NCBI GenBank assembly: GCA_945897465.1
Contig: CAMDFK010000002.1
Span: 1 to 64,000 of the forward strand
Length of the DNA stretch: 64,000 nucleotides
Reading direction: 5' to 3'
DNA from: Limnohabitans sp. Rim8
GTDB taxonomy: Bacteria > Pseudomonadota > Gammaproteobacteria > Burkholderiales > Burkholderiaceae_C
The position numbers were made by a program, and so were the translations under genes. A model generated the notes under the pieces. That model had not been told where the DNA came from. It saw nothing but the letters and a program-made list of their open reading frames with translations, and made no database searches. Positions 1 to 8,551 of the stretch are shown here, piece after piece (positions within the stretch are counted from its first letter, which is position 1; each line of letters opens with the position of its first letter).

Positions 1-1
1 G

Positions 2-826
2 ACCTTTTTGGCCACCATCCAGTGCTTCCGTTTGTACGGCGCAGAACTCATCAGCGCCCCGGTGGACGGCCATGGCGTCAAAACCGACGAACTGGAAAAA
101 CTGATCGCCGAGCACAAGCCGAAATTCGTCTACCTGATCCCCACCTTTGGCAACCCCAGCGGCGCCTTGCTCAGCGCCGAGCGCCGCAAGCAGGTGCTGG
201 AGATGGCCGTCAAGCACCAGACCCTGATCGTCGAAGACGACCCTTATGGCGATCTGTACTTTGGCGAAGCACCACCGCCCAGCCTGCTGGCCATGAGCCC
301 CTTGGTGCCCGGCAGCCGTGAGCTGCTGGTGCATTGCGGGTCGCTGTCCAAAGTCCTTTCGCCCGGCCTGCGCGTGGGCTGGATGATCGCGCCTGCCGAA
401 TTGCTGGCCCGTGCCACCATGTGCAAGCAGTTCAGCGACGCGCACACCAGCACCTTTGCCCAGGCCACGGCCGCGCAATACCTGTTGGCGGGTCGCATGC
501 CTGCAACCTTGGACAAAGTGCGTGCTGTGTATGCCCAACGTGCTCAGACCATGGGCGACGCCTTGCGCCGTGAGCTGGGTGATGCGGTGGAATTTGTGCA
601 GCCCCAAGGCGGTCTGTTTGTCTGGGCGCGTCTCACGGGCGCTGGCGGCAAGGTGAACGACGGCAACGCTTTCGCCAAACGTGCCATCGACAACGGTGTC
701 GCCTTTGTACCGGGCACGCCGTTCTTCTGCACCAACCCCGACCACGCCACCTTCCGCCTGAGCTTCGCGACGGTGGGCGAAGACAAAATTCTTGAAGGCG
801 TCTCTCGCCTGGCCAAGGCGCTCTGA
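2..826 (+). CDS. PLP-dependent aminotransferase, class I/II fold (5' end cut by window)
   Basis: The reading frame is open to the left edge, so the N-terminal part lies outside the window; about 274 residues remain. The visible part holds the fold-type I aminotransferase core: an asparagine-proline pair (FGNPSG), a DDPYGDL segment that holds the cofactor-ring aspartate, the PLP lysine in SLSKVLSPGLRVGW, and a C-terminal FRLSFA arginine that usually binds the substrate carboxylate. The sequence resembles the 2-aminoadipate/LysN and MocR-domain group of aminotransferases rather than aspartate aminotransferase. Its substrate cannot be set from this fragment. The following gene starts 138 bases downstream behind a hairpin repeat, so the two are probably separate units. 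Confidence 0.85.
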   Translation, partial: TFLATIQCFRLYGAELISAPVDGHGVKTDELEKLIAEHKPKFVYLIPTFGNPSGALLSAERRKQVLEMAVKHQTLIVEDDPYGDLYFGEAPPPSLLAMSPLVPGSRELLVHCGSLSKVLSPGLRVGWMIAPAELLARATMCKQFSDAHTSTFAQATAAQYLLAGRMPATLDKVRAVYAQRAQTMGDALRRELGDAVEFVQPQGGLFVWARLTGAGGKVNDGNAFAKRAIDNGVAFVPGTPFFCTNPDHATFRLSFATVGEDKILEGVSRLAKAL

Positions 827-856
827 TTTCATGAGCCGCGGTGTGGGCGAGTTCTC

Positions 857-931
857 TGTGGGAGCGAGCCCCCGCTCGCGAATGCTCGCCATGCCATTAA
901 AAGCATTCGGCTGCAGGGGCAGCCTCCCACA
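857..931. repeat. REP-like palindromic element with nested hairpins
   Basis: An outer inverted repeat (TGTGGGAG at 857-864 with CTCCCACA at 924-931) encloses two perfect small hairpins: GCGAGC/GCTCGC at 864-879 and GGCTGC/GCAGCC at 909-924. A short AATGC/GCATT pair (881-885 with 903-907) lies between them. The left half resembles REP sequences of fluorescent Pseudomonas, which carry a similar GTGGGAGCGAGC core. It has no U-tract, so it does not look like a simple terminator. It lies between two genes on the same strand. Mobility or function is inferred, not shown. Confidence 0.55.
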
Positions 932-964
932 ACACCCAAGCCATGGCTTTAAATTGAGGCCAAC

Positions 965-1762
965 ATGAACCAAGAACGCTGCACCACCATCAACGGCACC
1001 GAAGTCTGGCTGCAAGGGGAGGGTGACGAGTTCATCCTCATGCTGCACGGTTGGCCGGACACCCGTGCCCTGTGGGACGGCACTGTGGCTGCCCTGCAAG
1101 ACCGCGCCACCTGTGCACGCTTGACGCTGCCGGGCTTTGAATCCGGCCCCTCGGCCACCAGCTTGGACGACATGTGCCAGCTGTTGCGCCAGATCGTGGA
1201 CCGCATCAGCCCAGGCAAACCCGTGACCCTGATGCTGCATGACTGGGGCTGCATTTTTGGCTATCAATTCGCCATGCGTCACGCCGAGCGGGTGGCCCGC
1301 GTGGTGGCGGTGGACGTGGGCGACCACAACTCGGGGGCCTTGTTGCGCAGTTGGGGCGTCAAGGAAAAACTTTCTGTGATGGGCTATCAGGTCTGGCTGG
1401 CCTTGGCCTGGAAAATCGGCGGCAGTCTGGGCACCCGCATGACCCGTGCCATGGCGCGTTGGCTGCGCTGCCCGACCGAGCCAGAGCGCATCACCCACAA
1501 GATGAACTACCCCTACGCCATGCAGTGGTTCGGCACGGCGGGTGGGTTCCAGAGCGCGGCGCAAATCCAGTTGCCCATGCCCCTCTTGTTTGTTTATGGC
1601 GAGCGCAAACCCTTTATATTCCATTCGGCACAATGGCTGGAAAAAGTCGCCGCCATGTCCGGCAGTGCGGTGCAGGGCCTGCCCTGTGGGCATTGGGTCA
1701 TGATCTCGCGCCCTGAAGCTTTTCATGCGCTGGTGCGCAGCTGGCTGTGGAGTGATGCGTGA
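965..1762 (+). CDS. Alpha/beta hydrolase with an Asp nucleophile (epoxide hydrolase-like)
   Basis: A 265-residue alpha/beta-hydrolase fold protein. HGWPDTRALW near residue 28 supplies the oxyanion HGxP-type loop. The nucleophile elbow reads LHDWGC with Asp93, not serine, which is the pattern of epoxide hydrolases and haloalkane dehalogenases rather than esterases. A late CGHWVMISRPEAF supplies the catalytic histidine. No signal peptide is visible, so it is probably cytosolic. The ATG at 965 is the first reasonable start after the upstream palindromic element. The substrate is unknown; a role in xenobiotic or epoxide detoxification is inference from the nucleophile alone. Confidence 0.8.
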   Translation: MNQERCTTINGTEVWLQGEGDEFILMLHGWPDTRALWDGTVAALQDRATCARLTLPGFESGPSATSLDDMCQLLRQIVDRISPGKPVTLMLHDWGCIFGYQFAMRHAERVARVVAVDVGDHNSGALLRSWGVKEKLSVMGYQVWLALAWKIGGSLGTRMTRAMARWLRCPTEPERITHKMNYPYAMQWFGTAGGFQSAAQIQLPMPLLFVYGERKPFIFHSAQWLEKVAAMSGSAVQGLPCGHWVMISRPEAFHALVRSWLWSDA

Positions 1763-1772
1763 GGGCTGTGCC

Positions 1773-1988
1773 ATGAAGCCAGAAGACTTGGTCAAACTGG
1801 TCACCACGCCCATGCCCTATGGCAAACACAAGGGCCTGTTGATCGCAGACTTGCCTGGCAACTACCTCAACTGGTTCGCGCATGAGGGGTTCCCAAAAGG
1901 TGAAATCGGTCAGCTTTTGCAACTGATGCAAGAGATTGACCACAACGGCTTGAGTGATTTGCTCAAACCCTTGCGCCAGGCTCGGTGA
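1773..1988 (+). CDS. Small DUF3820 family protein
   Basis: A 71-residue protein starting MKPEDLVKLV and carrying the family pattern MPYGKHKG followed by DLPGNYLNWF and a short helical C-terminus. This matches the DUF3820 family, which Pfam describes as putative quorum-sensing-regulated virulence factor; that label comes from a few homologues and is not evidence of virulence here. The start at 1773 is chosen because the conserved block begins about 13 residues later; an in-frame upstream ATG at 1725 lies inside the preceding hydrolase gene. The gene starts 10 bases after that hydrolase ends, so they are probably cotranscribed. Its biochemical function is not known. Confidence 0.75.
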   Translation: MKPEDLVKLVTTPMPYGKHKGLLIADLPGNYLNWFAHEGFPKGEIGQLLQLMQEIDHNGLSDLLKPLRQAR

Positions 1989-2038
1989 GTTTCATCATCG
2001 CCTCACGAGCATTTTTGTCGTGGTTTGTGGTTGCTCGC

Positions 2039-2578
2039 TCAATCGTCCTCGGCCGCGCTGATCTCAGGAAACAGCACCTCGGTGAACCCAAAGCGGCTGA
2101 AGTCGCGCACCCGCATGGGATAGAGCTTGCCGATCAGGTGGTCACACTCATGTTGAACCACACGGGCATGAAAACCGTCCACCGTGCGGTCGATGCTTGT
2201 GCCTTTTTCGTCCAAGCCGGTGTAACGAATTCGTGACCAGCGTGGCACCACACCGCGCAGGCCCGGCACCGACAGGCAGCCTTCCCAATCGTCTTCTTCG
2301 GCCGCGCCCAGCGGGGTGATGACCGGGTTGATCAGCACGGTGCGCGGCACCAGAGGCCGCCCCGGGTAGCGCGGGTTGACGCTCGTGCTGCCAAAAATCA
2401 CCAGCTGCAGGTTCACGCCAATTTGGGGCGCAGCCAGGCCTGCACCGTTCACGGCCGCCATGGTGTCGTGCATGTCCGCAATCAGGGCGTGCAGCTCGGG
2501 TGTGTCAAAAGCGGTCACGGGCTCGGCCACGCGCAGCAGTCGGGCGTCGCCCATTTTGAGGATGTCTCGAACGGTCAT
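2039..2578 (-). CDS. def: Peptide deformylase
   Basis: Removes the formyl group from the N-terminal methionine of nascent proteins. All three family motifs are present in 179 residues: [10 protein letters not shown] at about 45-54, EGCLSVPG with metal ligand Cys101, and QHECDHL with His143, catalytic Glu144 and His147 (the HExxH of the family). It lies away from fmt, which is the usual partner, so this may be a second deformylase copy; many Burkholderiales carry more than one. The gene ends facing the small DUF3820 gene and follows the repeat protein on the same strand by 10 bases. Confidence 0.95.
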   Translation of the reverse strand: MTVRDILKMGDARLLRVAEPVTAFDTPELHALIADMHDTMAAVNGAGLAAPQIGVNLQLVIFGSTSVNPRYPGRPLVPRTVLINPVITPLGAAEEDDWEGCLSVPGLRGVVPRWSRIRYTGLDEKGTSIDRTVDGFHARVVQHECDHLIGKLYPMRVRDFSRFGFTEVLFPEISAAEDD

Positions 2579-2588
2579 GCTGACCCTT

Positions 2589-2981
2589 TCACATGAAGAA
2601 ATAAAAGAACACGATCATCTGCATGCGCCGCAGCCTATCGGCGCGGCCAATTTGACGGCCAGAGCCGTCGTAGAGCCTGTCGCCATCGATGCGGCCCATG
2701 GCCGAGCCGGAGGCGCTGTACAAGCGGTCACCATCGATGCGCCCCATCTGGCTGCCCGAGGCGCTGTACACCCGGGTGCCATCGATGCGCCCTAACTGTC
2801 GCCCTGACGCGTCGAATACGCGCTCGCCATCGATGCGGCCGATTGGCTGACCCGAAGCGTTGTAAAACCGCTCGGCATCCACCCGTCCAATTTGCCGACC
2901 GCTGCCGTCATACATCCTCTGGGCAAAGGCCATGGGCATTAACAGGGTGGCCATCAGACAAGCAAGCATCCATTTTTTCAT
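2589..2981 (-). CDS. Secreted protein of six 16-residue repeats with an aromatic C-terminal tail
   Basis: A 130-residue protein. Residues 1-20 form a signal peptide ([10 protein letters not shown] start, cleavage expected after AFA). Residues 22-117 are exactly six tandem 16-residue repeats of the type RLYDASGRQIGRIDGD. The last residues are RRMQ followed by MIVFFYFFM, a strongly aromatic end. The start at 2981 is chosen because it begins the signal peptide and is preceded by a GAGG ribosome site; longer in-frame starts run into the acyl-CoA synthetase gene. The regular short repeats with glycine and aspartate turns suggest a small beta structure, like the beta-flower type repeats seen in other short bacterial proteins, but that link is a guess. 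It sits 7 bases after the synthetase and 10 bases before def. Function unknown. Confidence 0.8.
   Translation of the reverse strand: MKKWMLACLMATLLMPMAFAQRMYDGSGRQIGRVDAERFYNASGQPIGRIDGERVFDASGRQLGRIDGTRVYSASGSQMGRIDGDRLYSASGSAMGRIDGDRLYDGSGRQIGRADRLRRMQMIVFFYFFM
2631..2918 (-). repeat. Six tandem 48-bp repeats inside the secreted repeat gene
   Basis: The six protein repeats correspond to 288 bases in six in-frame 48-base units. Units share cores such as ATCGATGC on the plus strand. They are diverged at third positions, which suggests selection on the protein rather than a fresh expansion. Unit number could vary between strains by slippage. Confidence 0.8.
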
Positions 2982-2988
2982 GCGCGCC

Positions 2989-4689
2989 TCATGGGTTTTC
3001 TTCTCTGAACTCGCCCGCGTGGCGGCCGCCTTGGGTTGCACGCGCATTTTCCTGAGCGCGCAAATCCACCCGGCGGATTTTGCCCGAGATGGTTTTGGGC
3101 AGGTCGCTGAACTCGATGCTGCGCACCAATTTGTAGGCCGAGACCCGCTCTCGCATGAACTTGAAAATCGCCCCCGCCGTGACCGCATCGGGCGCGTGGC
3201 CCGGGGCCAAAATCACATAGGCCTTGGGCACCAGGCCCCGCACCGGATCGGGCGCGGGCACCACCGCCGCCTCGGCCACGGCCGGGTGTTCGATCAGTGC
3301 GCTCTCCAGCTCAAAGGGGCTGATCCGGTAACCGGACGACTTAAATACATCATCGGCCCGGCCCACATACGTGATGTAACCCTGCTCGTCGCGCTGGCCC
3401 ACGTCACCCGTGTGGTAGTAGCCATCGCGCATGGCCTCGGCGGTTTTGTCGGCGTCGTCGGCATAGCCATTCATCAATGCGGTGGGGCGGTGCGCCAGGT
3501 CGATGCAAATCTCGCCTTCGTCGGCGGGCTCTCCATCGGCATTGAGCAGCACCATCCGGTAGCCCGGCAAAGGCCGCCCCATCGATCCTGCCTTGAGCGG
3601 CGCACCCGGTGGGTTGCCAATTTGGGCGGTGGTCTCGGTTTGGCCATAGCCGTCGCGGATGGTGATTTGCCAAGCAGCCCGAACTTGATCAATGACTTCG
3701 GGGTTGAGCGGCTCGCCCGCCGAAATCAGCTCGCGCAACTGCACAGGCCAGGCCTTCAGGTCTTCTTGAATCAACATGCGCCACACCGTGGGCGGAGCAC
3801 ACAGGGTATTGACCCGGTGCTGCACCAAGGTGCCCAAAATGTCCGGTCCGTTGAAGCGCGTGTAGTTGTAAATGAACACACAGGCTTGCGCGTTGAGCGG
3901 CGCAAAAAAACAACTCCATGCGTGCTTGGCCCAGCCCGGCGAGCTGATGGTCCAGTGCACATCGCCTTTTTGCAAACCCAACCAATACAAGGTCGACAAA
4001 TGGCCCACCGGGTAGCTTTGCTGGGTGTGTTGCACCAACTTGGGTTTGGCTGTGGTGCCCGAGGTGAAATACTCCAGCAAGGGATCGGTCACGCGGGTCG
4101 GCTCGGGCGGGGTGAATGTGGTGCTGGTCTGGTGCGACTGCGCGAAATTGCGCCATCCTTCAGGCCAACCCGAGGCAGCGCCCGACACGCTGACCAGTGT
4201 CAGCCCGTGGGTCACAGCACTGGGTAAATCCATCACCTTGGCCAGACCCACAGCGTTGGTGATGATGCACTTGACCCGTCCACGTTCTAGACGGTCTTGC
4301 AAATCGTCACCCGACAGCATTGTGGTGGCAGGGATCAGAACGACGCCGAGTTTGATGGCCGCCAGCATGGTCTCCCAAAGCGGCACCTCGTTGCCCATCA
4401 TCAGCAAAATCCGGTCGCCCTTGCATACACCCAAATCCACCAGCCAATTGGCCACCTGGTTGGAGCGCTGCGACAGTTCGGCATAGCTCAGTCGAAACTG
4501 CTCGCCCGAGGCCTCCACGATGTGCAAAGCCGGTGCTGGGTTGTTCCGTGCGATGCTGTCAAAGTAGTCCAGCCCCCAGTTGAAATGCGTCAACTCAGGC
4601 CAGCGAAACGTCGCCACGGCGGCTTCATAGTCGGTACGGTGGGTCAGCAGCGCATCGCGGCTGGCCAAAAATTGTTCTAGTTCGCTCAT
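2989..4689 (-). CDS. AMP-dependent acyl-CoA synthetase (medium-chain/ACSM-like)
   Basis: A 566-residue ANL-superfamily ligase that activates a carboxylic acid with ATP and transfers it to CoA. Visible motifs in order: the phosphate loop TSGTTAKPK at 209-217, the GYGQTETT adenine loop, YHTGDVG with the ribose-binding aspartate, the hinge region KSSGYRISPFELE, and the C-terminal KTISGKIRR with the acylation lysine. Overall organisation resembles medium-chain acyl-CoA synthetases and bacterial benzoate/propionate ligases; the exact acid cannot be read from the motifs. No signal peptide. The downstream repeat gene starts 7 bases after its stop, so both are probably on one transcript, although they share no obvious function. 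Confidence 0.9.
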   Translation of the reverse strand: MSELEQFLASRDALLTHRTDYEAAVATFRWPELTHFNWGLDYFDSIARNNPAPALHIVEASGEQFRLSYAELSQRSNQVANWLVDLGVCKGDRILLMMGNEVPLWETMLAAIKLGVVLIPATTMLSGDDLQDRLERGRVKCIITNAVGLAKVMDLPSAVTHGLTLVSVSGAASGWPEGWRNFAQSHQTSTTFTPPEPTRVTDPLLEYFTSGTTAKPKLVQHTQQSYPVGHLSTLYWLGLQKGDVHWTISSPGWAKHAWSCFFAPLNAQACVFIYNYTRFNGPDILGTLVQHRVNTLCAPPTVWRMLIQEDLKAWPVQLRELISAGEPLNPEVIDQVRAAWQITIRDGYGQTETTAQIGNPPGAPLKAGSMGRPLPGYRMVLLNADGEPADEGEICIDLAHRPTALMNGYADDADKTAEAMRDGYYHTGDVGQRDEQGYITYVGRADDVFKSSGYRISPFELESALIEHPAVAEAAVVPAPDPVRGLVPKAYVILAPGHAPDAVTAGAIFKFMRERVSAYKLVRSIEFSDLPKTISGKIRRVDLRAQENARATQGGRHAGEFREENP

Positions 4690-4850
4690 AGGCTCCTCGT
4701 CTGGTATGGGGATTCCGGGCAGTTTAGCGCCTGCACAGGGGGCTCAATACGGTGATTGTTTGGACATATTGATCAATCTCTTGTTCCGATAAGCTGTTGT
4801 ATTGTCTTGAGACGGGTTCAATCTGACAATCAAGCATCACAGGAGAATGA

Positions 4851-6146
4851 ATGGCTTTGACATATCCAAAATGGGCTAAGGCCTTGGTCTGCATCGCTTT
4901 ATTTGGTCTGCACGCCACAGTCTGGGCCGACGTTCCCCAAACGCGGCCCGATGGCCTGAATGCCGATCGATTGGGCATGCAAAAAGGTTATCCGGTCTGC
5001 CCCCAAGCCTTGACCCGACCGGAGTGCCGGGTAGGCACTTGGTCAGCCAACGATCAAGTTGCCACCAGCTCTGTCGTGCGTCCATCTGCCGAGCCTCTGC
5101 CACTGCCGAGTTGGCAAGACGCACCAGACATCAGGTACCGCTGGGGTTTGTTCAGCAAGACCCTGGACGATTTCATGGCCGACACCCAAACCATGGGTCT
5201 GATGGTGATCAAGGATGGCCGCGTGGTCGCGGAGCGCTACCAGTACGGGCGACAACCCGAGATGCGGTTTCGCTCCTTTTCCATGGCCAAAACCTTCACA
5301 GCCATGCTGGTGGGCATGGCCCATGGCAAAGGCTTGATTCGCTCACTGGACGACAAAGCGGCCGACTACTGGCCCGAAATCGCGCCCTCTGCCTACGGCC
5401 AAACCACCATCCGCAACCTGCTGCGGATGTCGTCTGGCGTGCCTTTTCGGGAGCTGTACACCTGGACGCCGGACGACGACATCTGGCTTTGGGGCCGGGT
5501 TTTGTATTCGCCAGAAAACCGCATGCGGCCAGAAAAAATTGTGGAATACCTGAACACCAAAACCACGCGCGAAGCGGAGCAAGGCTTGCGCTTCAAATAC
5601 GCCACCATCGAGACAGAAATATTGGGCCGGGTCTTGAGCCGTGCCGCTGGCATGAGCATCACCCAAATGACCCAGGAATGGCTGTGGACACCCATGGGCG
5701 CAGAAGCCGAGGCGCGATGGTTGCTGGCAGGTACTGACCAAGGCGAAGGCACAGGTGGAAGCTTCAACGCCACGCTGCGAGACTATGCCCGTTTTGGCGT
5801 GCTGCTGGCCAACGATGGCCGCAGAGGTGATGTACAGATCATCCCCCGCGATTACTTGCTGGATGCGACCGATGCGGCACGCCAGCCGGGGGCATTTCGG
5901 CCGCGCAGCGCAACACCCGGGATGGGCTACGGTTACCAGACATGGATCGCCCCTTTCAAAGAACGTACCTTTGCTTTACAAGGCATCCATGGCCAACACA
6001 TCATGGTGCAACCCAAATCGGGCATCGTGATGGTGCAGACCTCGGTCAATGAGCAGCCCAGCGGCCGGCAAGACCCACGGCCTTACCAAATGCGCGACGC
6101 CTTGTGGCTGGGCGTGCTCAAGAGCCTGGGTGGGTTCACCGACTGA
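4851..6146 (+). CDS. Periplasmic serine hydrolase, class C beta-lactamase/NylB family
   Basis: A 431-residue protein with an N-terminal hydrophobic signal (about residues 1-26, ending VWAD). The active-site SxxK is SMAK at 144-147 within FRSFSMAKTF. The usual third KTG box is replaced by an HGQH-type segment near the C-terminus, typical of the esterase and 6-aminohexanoate-dimer hydrolase branch of the family rather than true beta-lactamases. The start is fixed by AGGAG at 4841-4845. It is divergent from the acyl-CoA synthetase across a 161-base gap. Likely a periplasmic esterase or amidase of unknown substrate; antibiotic resistance should not be inferred from the family name. Confidence 0.88.
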   Translation: MALTYPKWAKALVCIALFGLHATVWADVPQTRPDGLNADRLGMQKGYPVCPQALTRPECRVGTWSANDQVATSSVVRPSAEPLPLPSWQDAPDIRYRWGLFSKTLDDFMADTQTMGLMVIKDGRVVAERYQYGRQPEMRFRSFSMAKTFTAMLVGMAHGKGLIRSLDDKAADYWPEIAPSAYGQTTIRNLLRMSSGVPFRELYTWTPDDDIWLWGRVLYSPENRMRPEKIVEYLNTKTTREAEQGLRFKYATIETEILGRVLSRAAGMSITQMTQEWLWTPMGAEAEARWLLAGTDQGEGTGGSFNATLRDYARFGVLLANDGRRGDVQIIPRDYLLDATDAARQPGAFRPRSATPGMGYGYQTWIAPFKERTFALQGIHGQHIMVQPKSGIVMVQTSVNEQPSGRQDPRPYQMRDALWLGVLKSLGGFTD

Positions 6147-6240
6147 ATCACCGACCGTCAATTAAAAATCTGCAGGGCGGCGGTCTCGCTTGAAAGCCCA
6201 CAAACTTTGTTCCGATCTGCCCAGCCTGTGGATTCGAGGA

Positions 6241-7299
6241 TCAAAGGCGTTTGGCGCAGACCGCTTCTTGCGCTTGCTGAGGGCTTTGCCGCCGACTCAA
6301 TGGCTTTTGCTGCAGCCAGTGATGCAGGTCTTGCAGCACTTCGCGCGTTTGCAGTTGGCGTGTCAAAAGGTGCCAGCCTTCGGGGTAGACCACCCAATCG
6401 AGCGTTGTCCCAGCAGGGCGAGCAGCGCTCAGGTGGGTCAACCAGTCGCAAACGGGTGAGGGTGGAATGATGCGGTCGCGCAGGCCATACAGCACCAGGC
6501 TGCGCTGTGGCGGCAGGGTGTTCAGGTTTTGAGCGCGGCCCATCAAAGAAGTCACCCCGGCCAAGCTGCTGACACGTGTGGCTTTGATGAACAGCGGGTC
6601 AAGTCCGAGATCGCGCGAGACATCGGGGTCGTTGGTGGGGGTGATGCCCAGCGATTGCACCCCTCGCCCCGTGAAAACCATGTCTGGGGCGACGGTGTTC
6701 ATGAGTTGCAGGCTGAACCGCTGGTACCAGGGCATGCTGTTTGAACCCCAGACGGCGGGGGCTTTGAGCACAATCTGGTCCGCCAACAAACCGGGCGATT
6801 CGGCCGCTGCCACCCACACCAGAGCGCCGCCCATGCTCTCGCCCACCACGGTGAGCGGCACGCCGGGGTGCCTTTGGCGCAATTGAGAGGCGATGTGGCG
6901 CAAGTCGGCCAAGAGCGTGTTTTCTCCACCCCAAATACCAGGCTGTGGGTTGGCGCCAAAGCCGCGCTGGTCGTAGGCATACACCGTGGCACCGATTTCA
7001 GCCATCAGATGTTGTGCCATGGGCTCAAAAGCCTTGCTGTAGTCGTTGAAGCCGTGGACGCCCAGCACAATGTGCCGGGGTGAAGTCGTGGAAGACCAAA
7101 CGCGCGCAGCCAGTCTGTCGCCACCGGGCATGTCGAAGTGCATGGGGGCGGGCGGGATCACTTTGGCGTGGGCAATTTTGTCAGCGGCCGTGGGGGGATG
7201 CTTGGGCGGTGTGGGTGCGCTGCAGCCTGTCAGCAGCATCAGGCTCCATGCGCATATGAGGTGTTGAGCATGAAGCAAGCGAGGGCGGACGGTGGTCAT
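6241..7299 (-). CDS. Alpha/beta hydrolase lipoprotein, monoacylglycerol lipase-like
   Basis: A 352-residue protein. The N-terminus carries a lipoprotein signal with the lipobox LLTGC, so it is predicted to be anchored to a membrane on the periplasmic side. Residues after it show the Hydrolase_4/monoglyceride lipase pattern: GVHGFNDYSKAF oxyanion loop, GESMGG nucleophile elbow, a DRIIPP acid segment and EGWHLLTR with the histidine. It lies on the same strand 59 bases after the YbdL-like aminotransferase. The end overlaps no other gene; 94 bases separate it from the convergent serine hydrolase. Probable lysophospholipase or monoglyceride lipase; substrate untested. Confidence 0.85.
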   Translation of the reverse strand: MTTVRPRLLHAQHLICAWSLMLLTGCSAPTPPKHPPTAADKIAHAKVIPPAPMHFDMPGGDRLAARVWSSTTSPRHIVLGVHGFNDYSKAFEPMAQHLMAEIGATVYAYDQRGFGANPQPGIWGGENTLLADLRHIASQLRQRHPGVPLTVVGESMGGALVWVAAAESPGLLADQIVLKAPAVWGSNSMPWYQRFSLQLMNTVAPDMVFTGRGVQSLGITPTNDPDVSRDLGLDPLFIKATRVSSLAGVTSLMGRAQNLNTLPPQRSLVLYGLRDRIIPPSPVCDWLTHLSAARPAGTTLDWVVYPEGWHLLTRQLQTREVLQDLHHWLQQKPLSRRQSPQQAQEAVCAKRL

Positions 7300-7358
7300 G
7301 GGCAGATTTGGCGGGCTTGGGTGTTCGGGTGGTGTCAGCGGCCCTGGCCTTCACGTTT

Positions 7359-8528
7359 TCAAAGGTCTTTGAGTTTGTCCAGCGCTGCGTGCAGGGTGTC
7401 GTCTTTTTTGGCAAAGCAAAAGCGGATGACTTTTTGGTCAAAACCCTCACCATAAAAAGCAGACAGGGGAATGGCAGCCACGCCAATTTCCGACGTGAGC
7501 CATTGGCAGAACTCGGCTTCGCTCAGGTTTTTCTCGGGCACCTGCAAGCCCGAGATGTCCGCACACTGAAAATAGGTGCCTTCGCCGGGCAACAGCTTGA
7601 AGTGGGTTTGTGCCAGGCCATCGCGAAACAGGTCGCGCTTGCGCTGGTAAAACGCAGGCAATTCCAGGTAGGGTGCAGGGTCGGCCATGTAGCGGGCCAA
7701 GGCGTGTTGCATGGGGGTGTTCACGGTGAACACCATGAACTGGTGTACCTTGCGAAGTTCAGCCGTGTAGTCGGCGGGGGCAGCCACGGTGCCGATTTTC
7801 CAGCCGGTCACATGGTAGGTTTTGCCAAAGCTGGAGACGATGAAGGCCCGTGCGGCCAAGCCGTCAAAATGTGCAGCGCTCCAGTGCTGCAGCGGTGCAT
7901 AGACCATGTGCTCGTAGACCTCGTCGCTTATCAGCACCACGTTGGTGGGGGCCAAAATCTCTTGCAGGGTGAGCATTTCCTCGCGCGTCCAAACCATGCC
8001 GCTCGGGTTGTGCGGGGTGTTGATCAGGATGGCGCGGGTGCGCGGGTTGATGGCCGCGCGGATGCGATCAAAGTCGGGGCGAAAGCGGCCGGGGGTCAGG
8101 GGCACACGCACCACGCGGCCACCGGCCAATTCGATGTTGGGCACGTAGCTGTCATAGCAGGGTTCGAGCACGATGACTTCATCGCCCGGGTGCACGATGG
8201 CCAAGATGATGGCCAAAATGGCCTGCGTCGCCCCAGCGGTGACGGTGATTTCTGTCGCTGGGTTGTAGCGTCGGCCGTACAGGGCTTTGATTTTGACGGC
8301 CACGGCTTCGCGCAGTGGGGCGACGCCGGGCATGGGTGGGTACTGGTTGTGGCCCTCGCGCATGGCGGCGCTCACCAGGTCGCTCAGGTGCGGGTCGCAA
8401 GGAAAGTCCGGAAAACCCTGTCCTAGGTTGACGGCTTTTTTCTCTGCGGCCAGTGCCGACATGACGGTGAAGATGGTGGTGCCCATCTGGGGCGCCTTGG
8501 AGATGATGGTGGGGCCGCTGGTGTTCAT
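7359..8528 (-). CDS. PLP-dependent aminotransferase, YbdL/methionine aminotransferase-like
   Basis: A 389-residue class I aminotransferase. The N-terminal LGQGFPDF, the NTPHNPSG block, the SDEVYEH segment and the PLP lysine in SSFGKTYHVTGWKIG follow E. coli YbdL closely, including the EFCQWLT and AAIPLSAFY stretches near the C-terminus. YbdL prefers methionine and other bulky amino acids and belongs to the kynurenine aminotransferase/glutamine transaminase K group. The neighbouring cysB-like regulator lies only 23 bases upstream on the same strand, which makes a sulfur-amino-acid role attractive but still an inference. Confidence 0.9.
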   Translation of the reverse strand: MNTSGPTIISKAPQMGTTIFTVMSALAAEKKAVNLGQGFPDFPCDPHLSDLVSAAMREGHNQYPPMPGVAPLREAVAVKIKALYGRRYNPATEITVTAGATQAILAIILAIVHPGDEVIVLEPCYDSYVPNIELAGGRVVRVPLTPGRFRPDFDRIRAAINPRTRAILINTPHNPSGMVWTREEMLTLQEILAPTNVVLISDEVYEHMVYAPLQHWSAAHFDGLAARAFIVSSFGKTYHVTGWKIGTVAAPADYTAELRKVHQFMVFTVNTPMQHALARYMADPAPYLELPAFYQRKRDLFRDGLAQTHFKLLPGEGTYFQCADISGLQVPEKNLSEAEFCQWLTSEIGVAAIPLSAFYGEGFDQKVIRFCFAKKDDTLHAALDKLKDL

Positions 8529-8551
8529 GAATTCAGGAAGAGAGGCTGGGT

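Noticed and set aside
2631-2918. Tandem 48-bp repeats as a possible CRISPR array
   Set aside because: There are no spacers; the units are contiguous, coding and in frame.
2932-4227. A 431-codon plus frame opposite the acyl-CoA synthetase
   Set aside because: The synthetase on the minus strand has all ANL motifs; the plus frame has none.
4851-6146. Serine hydrolase as an antibiotic-resistance beta-lactamase
   Set aside because: SxxK is present but the last box is HGQH-like and not KTG, which points to the esterase/NylB branch.
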